Origin: Verrucomicrobiota bacterium
GTDB lineage: Bacteria > Verrucomicrobiota > Verrucomicrobiia > Opitutales > UBA953
Length of the DNA: 64,000 nt
Direction of reading: 5' to 3'
Assembly (NCBI GenBank): GCA_003569205.1
Contig: BGOK01000009.1
Location: forward strand, 27,074-91,073
Below, in pieces: positions 16,723 through 23,188 of this stretch. Every line of letters starts with the position of its first letter. Position 1 is the stretch's first letter. Below the pieces are notes generated by a model, which was not told the DNA's origin, made no database searches, and saw only the letters and a list, made by a program, of their open reading frames with translations. The position numbers were made by a program, and so were the translations under genes.

Positions 16723-17499
16723 ATGAGTTCCCAAATCCATCCCACAGCCATCGTCGAAGCTGGCGCGAAGCTTGGAGCGGGTGTGCAGATTGGTGCGTAT
16801 GCCTTTGTGGGCGCGGATGTCACCTTAGGCGACGGGTGCACCTTACATCACCACGCCACGGTCGAGGGCTACACGCAGCTCGGCCCACAGTGCGAAGTTT
16901 TTCCGTATGCCTTTATTGGCGGCCGCACGCAGGACCTGAAAGCCCGCCCCGGTAAGCCCGGCCTCAAGGTCGGCGCCCGTAACACCTTCCGCGAATTCGT
17001 CAGCGTGCACCTCGGCACCCAGGAAGGTGAATGGACCATCCTCGGCGACGATAACACCCTGCTCGCCTATTCGCACATCGCGCACGACTGCGTGATTGGC
17101 AACCACCTCGTCATCTCGAGCCATTCCGCCGTGGCCGGACACGTCCACGTCGGTGACCACGTCAATATCGGCTGGAACGCTGGCATTCACCAGTTCTGCC
17201 GCATCGGTGATTATGCGATGGTTGCGGCCTGCTCGAAGTGCGTGCAAGACGTCCCGCCATTCGTCATCGCGGACGGCAACCCCTGCGAGACCAAGATGGT
17301 CAACGCCGTCGGCCTCAAACGCTCGGGCTTCACCGACGACGAGATCACCACGGCCAAGGCCCTGCATCGCCTCTTTTATCGCGATGGCCTCAACACCGCT
17401 CAGGCCATCGAAAAAGCCAGGGCGTTGCCTGAAGCCTCGTCCCGGGTCGTCCAAAACTTCGTTGCCTTCGCCCAAGGCACGAAGCGCGGCCTCGCCTGA
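16723..17499 (+). CDS. lpxA: Acyl-ACP--UDP-N-acetylglucosamine O-acyltransferase
   Basis: First enzyme of lipid A synthesis, 258 residues, a left-handed beta-helix built from hexapeptide repeats (for example AKLGAGVQIGAYAFVGADVTLGDGCTL, seen as I/V-G-x4 periodicity over residues 8-130). The catalytic His is His121 in YSHIAHDCVIGNH, equivalent to E. coli His125. The C-terminal helical part (from about 195, LKRSGFTDDEI) is normal. It follows lpxC/fabZ directly, as in Bacteroidota-type clusters, so one mRNA likely makes the two early lipid A enzymes; LpxD and LpxB are not in the window. Confidence 0.97.
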   Translation: MSSQIHPTAIVEAGAKLGAGVQIGAYAFVGADVTLGDGCTLHHHATVEGYTQLGPQCEVFPYAFIGGRTQDLKARPGKPGLKVGARNTFREFVSVHLGTQEGEWTILGDDNTLLAYSHIAHDCVIGNHLVISSHSAVAGHVHVGDHVNIGWNAGIHQFCRIGDYAMVAACSKCVQDVPPFVIADGNPCETKMVNAVGLKRSGFTDDEITTAKALHRLFYRDGLNTAQAIEKARALPEASSRVVQNFVAFAQGTKRGLA

Positions 17500-17579
17500 T
17501 TCGCCTAGGCTGGCGGCAGGAAATCATTCCGGTGCGCCCTCGGTCGCTAAGCCCCTTAGGCATCAAGCCACTCACTACC

Positions 17580-18395
17580 ATGCACCGATCCTTCGCCCAA
17601 CTCATCCTGTCGTTAGCGACCTTCGCATGCATGATCTCGGGAGCCAGAGCAGAGCCAATGAAGATTGAGGTGAGGCGTCTGCCGGACGTCACGGCGGCCG
17701 CGACCAAGTTCCTGAATCCCGAGTATGTAGTCGCCACCCCGGCTGCGGGCAAAGCGACCGAGAAGACCCCGTTGATCATCTTCCTCCACGGCGCTGGCGA
17801 ACGAGGCACGGACCTGACCCAGCTGAAGTCCGCCCCGCCCATCAGGTATTTCAACCAACAGACCGAACAGCCTTTTCTCATCGTCGTACCCCAGTGCGCC
17901 CCCGATAAGTCAGGCCAGAAAGACGAGTGGCGCGCCGAAGACCTAGAAGTCCTCTTCAAGCAATTGGTGAAAGAACAGCCCTTCGACCAAACCCGGGTGT
18001 ATCTCATCGGTCATAGTATGGGCGGCTTCGGCACCTGGCTCTGGGGCTCCACCCACCCCGAGCGCTTCGCCGGCCTGGCCCCGCACGCTGGTGGCCTCGG
18101 TTTTGGCGGCCCCCGGGCCGTATCGCCCGATCTCACCGACTGGGCCAAGCGCCTCGCGCCGCTGCCGATTTGGATCTTCCACGGCGACCGGGATGACGTC
18201 GTCCCAACCGAACGCTCCGAGCGCATGCACAACCTACTCAAGTCCGCCGGGGCCAAGCAAGTCAGGCTGACGCTGTTGGCGGGCAAGGGCCATGGCATCG
18301 CCGACAGCTTCCGTGCCCCCGAGCTCTACGCGTGGCTGCTGCGCCACCGACGCGAAGGCCACCAGGTCGTCGAAGCTCCGCTACCCCTGAAATGA
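17580..18395 (+). CDS. Secreted alpha/beta hydrolase (esterase/peptidase-like)
   Basis: The 271-residue exported protein has a signal peptide (SFAQLILSLATFACMISGARA) and an alpha/beta-hydrolase domain. The oxyanion strand is TPLIIFLHGAGERG, the nucleophile elbow GHSMGGFGTW, the acid is probably Asp in FHGDRDDVVP, and the catalytic His is in GKGHGIADSF. Similar predicted lipoproteins or phospholipase/carboxylesterase-like enzymes are common in Verrucomicrobiota, where they often act on acylated carbohydrates; the substrate here is unknown. I start at 17580 because it begins a proper signal peptide; an upstream in-frame ATG at 17532 would put 16 residues before it. Confidence 0.85.
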   Translation: MHRSFAQLILSLATFACMISGARAEPMKIEVRRLPDVTAAATKFLNPEYVVATPAAGKATEKTPLIIFLHGAGERGTDLTQLKSAPPIRYFNQQTEQPFLIVVPQCAPDKSGQKDEWRAEDLEVLFKQLVKEQPFDQTRVYLIGHSMGGFGTWLWGSTHPERFAGLAPHAGGLGFGGPRAVSPDLTDWAKRLAPLPIWIFHGDRDDVVPTERSERMHNLLKSAGAKQVRLTLLAGKGHGIADSFRAPELYAWLLRHRREGHQVVEAPLPLK

Positions 18396-18449
18396 AGGCC
18401 GCTCGCTTCGGCGCCGAAGGCACGCGGCCAAGCGAAGGCTGAAAACAAA

Positions 18450-18475
18450 AGAGCCGCGGATTTCTCCGCGGCTCT
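18450..18475. terminator. Bidirectional intrinsic terminator
   Basis: Perfect 11-bp stem AGAGCCGCGGA/TCCGCGGCTCT (18450-18460 and 18465-18475) with a TTTC loop, flanked by an A-rich tract on the left and T-rich on the right, between two convergent genes (hydrolase and deoA). Confidence 0.9.
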
Positions 18476-18497
18476 TTGCTTCTCTCATCGACCTGAC

Positions 18498-19832
18498 TTA
18501 CGCCACGCGCTCGACGACGAGCGGCGGGATGTTCGGGCGCTTCGGGGCGAGGCGGTAGGCGTCGCGGAAATACGGGAGCGCGGCGTCGACCTTAGCCTCG
18601 TCGTTGTAATGGATCATGATCAGAGGCTCGCCCTGCTTGACCTGCGTGCCGACCTTGCGGATCTCGGTGACGCCGACTGACGGGTCGAGCGTGCCGTCCT
18701 TGAGTGTGGCCAAGAGGCGCACGCCTTGGGCGATCTTGCCCGCGTCGATGGTATGGACGTAGCCACGCTTGGGGGCTGGGAGTTTGCGAATGAACTTCGC
18801 GTGCGGGAACTTGGAGGGATCGTCGATCCAATCGGTCTTGCCGCCCTGGGCGCGGACCATGGCCTTAAACTTCTCGAGGGCCGAACCGTCCTTGAGATGC
18901 TTCTCGACGGTCTGCTTGGCGGAAAGGGTCGAACCAGCGACGCCAGCGAGGCGCACGACTTCCATACCTAGTTTGAGCACGAGGTCCTGCAGGTCTTCGG
19001 GGCCTTCGCCCTTGAGGAGACGAACAGCTTCGAGGACTTCCAAGCCGGTGCCGACCGAGTCGCCGAGGGGTTGGTTAATGTCGGTGACGAGGGCTACGCA
19101 CTTGCGGTTCAGCGAGCGAGCCACCCGCGTGACGATACGGGCCAACTGCTTGGCCTGTTCGAGGTCGCGGATAAAGGAACCATTGCCCCACTTCACATCG
19201 ATCACGAGGCCTTCACAGCCTTCGGCGAGCTTCTTGGAGAGGATGCTACCGGTGATGAGCGGCAACGAAGGAATCGTCCCGGTCTTCTGGCGCAAAGTGT
19301 AGAGCAGGTCGTCGGCCGGAGCGATGTCACTGCACTGTTCGGTGATGGCACAACCCACGCGCTCGAGCTGCTGGCGGAATTGCTCAAGCGTGGCCTTGCC
19401 GTTGAAGCCAGGAATCGACCGCAGCTTCTCGACCGTCGAGATACAGAACTCTTCGTCCTTACCGTTCATGCCTGGCATGATGACGCCAGCGGCGGCGCCG
19501 AGCGGACCGAGCACCATCGAAGTCTTGTCACCCACGCCACCGGTCGAAACCTTGGCGATTTTGGGCTGGGTCAGGCGGTCGAGGTCGATGACTTCGCCAG
19601 AAAGACGGAGCTCTTCGGCGAGCATGGCGGTTTCCTGGGCCGACATCTGCCGGAAGAAAATCGCCATCGCCAAAGCGGCTTGCTGCGCCTCGGGCATCTC
19701 CGAGTCCATGACGGAATCGACGATCTGCCGGATCTCGTCCGCGCTGAATTCGCCACCATCGCGCTTCTTCTCGATGAGAGACGTGAAAGAAGGCTTTTCC
19801 TTCCTCCTGATATCCGTGATTTTGTCTGCCAT
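18498..19832 (-). CDS. deoA: Thymidine / pyrimidine-nucleoside phosphorylase
   Basis: Family 3 glycosyltransferase of 444 residues that phosphorolyses thymidine, deoxyuridine or uridine in nucleoside salvage. The phosphate-binding loop and pyrimidine phosphorylase motif are visible in KVSTGGVGDKTSMVLGPL, with MPGMNGKDEEF soon after. The C-terminal PYNP domain (VHTIDAGKIAQGVRLLAT to about 430) is complete. The leader before the ATG contains AACCAC twice and no Shine-Dalgarno sequence. A terminator shared with the convergent hydrolase ends it. It stands alone, without the usual deoC/deoB neighbours. Confidence 0.95.
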   Translation of the reverse strand: MADKITDIRRKEKPSFTSLIEKKRDGGEFSADEIRQIVDSVMDSEMPEAQQAALAMAIFFRQMSAQETAMLAEELRLSGEVIDLDRLTQPKIAKVSTGGVGDKTSMVLGPLGAAAGVIMPGMNGKDEEFCISTVEKLRSIPGFNGKATLEQFRQQLERVGCAITEQCSDIAPADDLLYTLRQKTGTIPSLPLITGSILSKKLAEGCEGLVIDVKWGNGSFIRDLEQAKQLARIVTRVARSLNRKCVALVTDINQPLGDSVGTGLEVLEAVRLLKGEGPEDLQDLVLKLGMEVVRLAGVAGSTLSAKQTVEKHLKDGSALEKFKAMVRAQGGKTDWIDDPSKFPHAKFIRKLPAPKRGYVHTIDAGKIAQGVRLLATLKDGTLDPSVGVTEIRKVGTQVKQGEPLIMIHYNDEAKVDAALPYFRDAYRLAPKRPNIPPLVVERVA

Positions 19833-20044
19833 AAGTGGTTCGAGTTAAAGTGGTTAGGTGGACGCCCTTTGGGAAAGGGAGACGGATTCCCTTTAATGAA
19901 AGTTTTTATTGAAAAGTCGAGCCAAAAGAGCCAAGCGACCCCCACGACCCCCCTAAAAGGCCGTAAAGCTATTGAAAATGCCCTACAAGTGCTTGGGCGA
20001 CTAGAGACGGCAAAAGGGGCTACCGGGCGCGTGCCCTGCCCGCC

Positions 20045-21124
20045 TTAGGCCAAATAACCGCGGTAGAGGGCATCCTGACCAAAGACCTCTACCCGAGGGT
20101 CGATTAGCTGACCAACCGCACTGGAGGCCCAGACTGGCGAGTCGGGGTTACCCGTGAACATCGGAGCCACATAGGCCAGCAGGTAGTCCACCCGACCCTC
20201 TTCCATTAAACCTGCCGCCAAGCGGGGACCCGCCTCGACCATGACACCCGTGACCTGCTCGAGCGCGCAGCGGGCGATCCAGTTCGTCAAGAAGTCCTCG
20301 GGGCCGCCGGGCAGACACCAATAGCTCACGCCTTCGGCTTCATACCAACGAAGGTCGGCGGTCCGGACGGAGCTCTGCAGGCCGACCACTACCGTGCGGT
20401 CGTTATAGGCATCACGGAAAAGATTTAGGCCCGCCTTACCCGCGGAACGGAAATGCCGATCTAGGACGAAGCGAATGCCGCAGCGTTCGCCTTCGGGCAA
20501 CCGAGCGGTCAGGCGTGGGTTGTCTTTAAGCAACGTATCGACGCTCACTGCGATGGCTGGAAAGAGCGCCCGCCATTCTTGCACGTTGGCGCGGGCCGCC
20601 TCGCCCGTGATCCACGGCGACATGCCATCCGCAGGAACCAAGCGACCATCCAGTGAGGACGCGACCTTCAAGGCAAGCAGTGGACGCTGGGCGACAATCC
20701 AGTGATTGAAGATTAAGTTAAGGTCCGTGCAGTCGGTGGCGAGGACACCCTCGACCACGGCCACCCCCTTCGACCGCAACAACGCCAGCCCATGGCCCGC
20801 GTGAGCGGGGTTGGGATCTAACGCCCCCACCACGACCGTACGAAGACCGGCCTCGACGATGGCGTCGACGCACGGCGGCGTGCGGCCATGCGTGCAGCAC
20901 GGCTCTAAAGTGACGTGCAGAATAGCGTCTGGCTTCGGCCGACGCCCGAGATTGCGCAGCACCATGACCTCGGCGTGCGGCTCCCCCGCCTTTGCATGAA
21001 AGCCTTCGGCGACGATGACGCCATCCTCGGTAAGCACTGCGCCCACCATCGGATTAGGATGGGTGCGCCCCCAGGCTTGCCGGGCGAGCTCCAAGGCTCG
21101 TCGCATCGGGGGCTCGGGCGACAT
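20045..21124 (-). CDS. ribD: Bifunctional riboflavin biosynthesis deaminase/reductase
   Basis: The 359-residue RibD has a cytidine-deaminase-like domain with zinc ligands in HAE (50-52) and PCC (75-77) with Cys85 (TLEPCCTHGRTPPC), followed by the reductase domain (LKVASSLDGR onward, about 148-355). It deaminates and then reduces the pyrimidine intermediate after GTP cyclohydrolase II. I start at MSPEPPMRRALELA (21124), 10 bases after the helicase stop, because the in-frame extension upstream overlaps the helicase. The reductase part is divergent but retains GVMVEAGPRLAAGLM. Other rib genes are not in the window and no FMN riboswitch was seen. Confidence 0.94.
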   Translation of the reverse strand: MSPEPPMRRALELARQAWGRTHPNPMVGAVLTEDGVIVAEGFHAKAGEPHAEVMVLRNLGRRPKPDAILHVTLEPCCTHGRTPPCVDAIVEAGLRTVVVGALDPNPAHAGHGLALLRSKGVAVVEGVLATDCTDLNLIFNHWIVAQRPLLALKVASSLDGRLVPADGMSPWITGEAARANVQEWRALFPAIAVSVDTLLKDNPRLTARLPEGERCGIRFVLDRHFRSAGKAGLNLFRDAYNDRTVVVGLQSSVRTADLRWYEAEGVSYWCLPGGPEDFLTNWIARCALEQVTGVMVEAGPRLAAGLMEEGRVDYLLAYVAPMFTGNPDSPVWASSAVGQLIDPRVEVFGQDALYRGYLA

Positions 21125-21134
21125 CGGCGACGGC

Positions 21135-22322
21135 TTAGCGGTTACGCTTGCGGGAGACCGCCGCGGCCTTCGGGCCACCCGGGGTCAGTTGCGGTTCCGA
21201 GTAGTAACGGAAATCTTCGAGCTTCCGACGCTCGATGCCCCGACCCAGCAGGATTTCAATTTGCTGGAGGTGATGCATCTCATCCGGCGAATAGAGCGTG
21301 AAGGCTTCGCCTTCGGCGGAAGCGCGACCCGTCCGGCCGATCCGGTGTACGTAATCCTCCGCGTGCTCAGGGACGTTGTAATTAATGACGTGGGTCACGC
21401 CGCGGATATCTAGCCCGCGGGAGGCGATGTCCGTCGCTACCATGATGGTGAACTTTCCAGACTTGAAGCCGGCGAGGGCGGCGGCGCGCTCGGTCTGCGA
21501 ACGATCGGCATGCATCGTGGCGACGGGGGTGCCGTGGCCTTCAATCCACTCGGCGATGCGGTCGGCATCACGCTTGGTACGGGTGAAGACGATGACGGAC
21601 TTGTAGCCGCTCTTCGCCAGCAAAGCCAAGAGGAGGTCGTACTTCTGGAAGATATCGACGGGGTAGATGGCGTGCTCGACGGTGTCGGCGGCACCGAGGC
21701 CGGTACGGACGTCGACGGTGACGGGGTCGCGCAAGGCCCAGCTCGCGATTTTACCCACGCGCTCATCGGCCGTGGCGGAGAAGAGTAACGTCTGGCGGTC
21801 CTTCGGGCAGTAGCGAACAATCCGGGTAACGTCTTCGATGAAGCCCATGTCGAGCATGCGGTCCACTTCGTCGAGGATGAGCACCTGAATAGAGCTCAGG
21901 TCCAAAATCTTCTGTTCATGAAGATCGAGCAAGCGACCCGGCGTAGCGATGACGACATCGACGCCTTGTTCAAGTGCCTTGACCTGGATGCCGTAACCGA
22001 CGCCGCCGTAAAGCAACGCCGTCTTGGTGCCGAGATACTTACCGTACTTCTGGAAGTTTTCGTCGACCTGCACGGCGAGTTCGCGGGTTGGGACAAGGAC
22101 GAGGCAGCGAGGCTTGCCGGCGGCTGGGCCGAGGCGGGCGAGTGTCGGCAACGCAAAGGCGGCGGTCTTACCGGTGCCGGTTTGGGCAGCGCCGATGAGG
22201 TCGCGACCGGAAAGCACCACGGGGATGGCCTGCTCCTGAATGGGCGTGGGGTTCACGTAACCGCAATCGGCGAGCGAGCGAAGGACTGGCTCAGGGAGGC
22301 CAATTTCAGTAAACGTAGGCAT
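21135..22322 (-). CDS. DEAD-box RNA helicase, RhlE-like
   Basis: The 395-residue ATP-dependent RNA helicase has all core motifs: Q-motif (NPTPIQEQAIP), Walker A AQTGTGKT (46-53), TPGR, motif II written DEVD instead of DEAD (151-154, LILDEVDRMLDMGF), SAT, ARGLD-type SRGLDIRGVTHVINY and motif VI HRIGRTGRA. The C-terminal tail is short, ending in a basic KRNR. RhlE-type helicases assist ribosome assembly and RNA turnover. The start is set at 22322 (MPTFTEIGLP), where homology begins; an in-frame extension to 22475 is not helicase-like. ribD follows by 10 bases. Confidence 0.93.
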   Translation of the reverse strand: MPTFTEIGLPEPVLRSLADCGYVNPTPIQEQAIPVVLSGRDLIGAAQTGTGKTAAFALPTLARLGPAAGKPRCLVLVPTRELAVQVDENFQKYGKYLGTKTALLYGGVGYGIQVKALEQGVDVVIATPGRLLDLHEQKILDLSSIQVLILDEVDRMLDMGFIEDVTRIVRYCPKDRQTLLFSATADERVGKIASWALRDPVTVDVRTGLGAADTVEHAIYPVDIFQKYDLLLALLAKSGYKSVIVFTRTKRDADRIAEWIEGHGTPVATMHADRSQTERAAALAGFKSGKFTIMVATDIASRGLDIRGVTHVINYNVPEHAEDYVHRIGRTGRASAEGEAFTLYSPDEMHHLQQIEILLGRGIERRKLEDFRYYSEPQLTPGGPKAAAVSRKRNR

Positions 22323-22430
22323 GATGTCAGAATAGAAAGGCGGGCGGGCTAGGAAAGGGGAAGAACAAATGAAGAAATTCTCCCCGGAGGCGCAATAATC
22401 GGTGTTTGCTGGCCATCTTTTCGTCCGAGA

Positions 22431-22459
22431 TTGACAGACGAGGCCGTTTAACCTGCAGT
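22431..22459 (+). promoter_or_regulatory. Possible promoter of tRNA-His
   Basis: A perfect TTGACA box at 22431-22436 is followed after 17 bases by TGCAGT (22454-22459), a poor -10 match, within CTGCAGTTAAC. The tRNA begins 29 bases beyond. The same 11-base string occurs upstream of rpsB on the minus strand. Confidence 0.4.
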
Positions 22460-22487
22460 TAACACCCTTCCGCAAGGAAGACTGAAC

Positions 22488-22565
22488 GGTGGTTGTAGCT
22501 CAGTTGGTTAGAGCACTGGTTTGTGGTACCAGGGGTCGGGGGTTCAAGTCCCCTCAATCACCCCA
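22488..22565 (+). tRNA. tRNA-His (GTG anticodon)
   Basis: Full cloverleaf. The acceptor stem GTGGTTG (22489-22495) pairs with CAATCAC (22555-22561), and the extra G at 22488 pairs with C at 22562, the G-1:C73 pair unique to histidine tRNA. The anticodon stem CTGGT/ACCAG encloses the loop TTGTGGT, with anticodon GTG at 22523-22525. The T-arm holds GGTTCAAGTCC. The CCA end is encoded (22563-22565). A terminator follows 9 bases later. Confidence 0.98.
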
Positions 22566-22574
22566 CTTTCAGCA

Positions 22575-22602
22575 AAAAGGCCCGGAGCAATCCGGGCCTT
22601 TT
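22575..22602 (+). terminator. Intrinsic terminator after tRNA-His
   Basis: A 12-bp stem AAAAGGCCCGGA/TCCGGGCCTTTT (22575-22586 and 22591-22602) with a GCAA tetraloop; the T-run is part of the 3' arm. It ends the tRNA transcript and faces the convergent gene at 22634. Confidence 0.9.
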
Positions 22603-22633
22603 CCTTGGGCGGATGGCGCCGCCGTCCGGGTAA

Positions 22634-23131
22634 TTACTGGGCTCCCTTGGACTTGAAATAATTCTCGAGGGCCTTGCGGATCGCGGCTTCCAGTTCGTCG
22701 TCCTTCGCCTTCACCTCGGCATCGAGGTCGGGGTCGCCGACTTCCGAGCCGCGGCGGAAAAGTTTCCCCTTTTCGAAGAGGTTTAAACGCTGGGCGTAGT
22801 AAGTGACGTAGCGCACCTTGAACTTATAACCCGCAGCGTAGTTCTCGAGGCTCAGCGTGACGCGGGCGGTCGGATAATCGGACTTCACCGCGACGAGGGC
22901 CGCCTGGATGTCCTTCAAGGCATCCTTGGACTCGCAGATAATACGGTTATCCATAAAACGGGCGTCCTCGAAGCCCGACTCCATATCGAAATGCACGCCT
23001 GCCTTGAGGCCATGGAAGCCGGTGCCTGGGAGGCCCGCATACAAGATGATCAAGGTGATGAGCGTGACGCCCATCAACGAGAGTAACGTGACGATGGGGT
23101 TGGATTCCTTGTGGAGTTTGACAGCAGCCAT
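22634..23131 (-). CDS. Membrane-anchored protein of unknown function
   Basis: The 165-residue product has one hydrophobic segment near the N-terminus (residues about 13-34, VTLLSLMGVTLITLIILYAGL), then a soluble domain with a charged, helical C-terminal end (DLDAEVKAKDDELEAAIRKALENYFK). The start at 23131 (MAAVKLHKESNP) is preferred over an in-frame ATG 24 bases upstream. I do not recognise the family. It may be exported to the periplasmic face as a type II membrane protein. Its neighbours, tRNA-His and the cytochrome fusion gene, say little about its role. Confidence 0.65.
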   Translation of the reverse strand: MAAVKLHKESNPIVTLLSLMGVTLITLIILYAGLPGTGFHGLKAGVHFDMESGFEDARFMDNRIICESKDALKDIQAALVAVKSDYPTARVTLSLENYAAGYKFKVRYVTYYAQRLNLFEKGKLFRRGSEVGDPDLDAEVKAKDDELEAAIRKALENYFKSKGAQ

Positions 23132-23188
23132 GGGCGAGGGATAGCCCCCGCCCACGGCTGAATCAATCCAATAGAACCCCCCTGCTGC

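Noticed and set aside
20045..21124. FMN riboswitch for ribD
   Set aside because: ribD begins only 10 bases after the helicase stop and no conserved FMN aptamer sequence was seen upstream.
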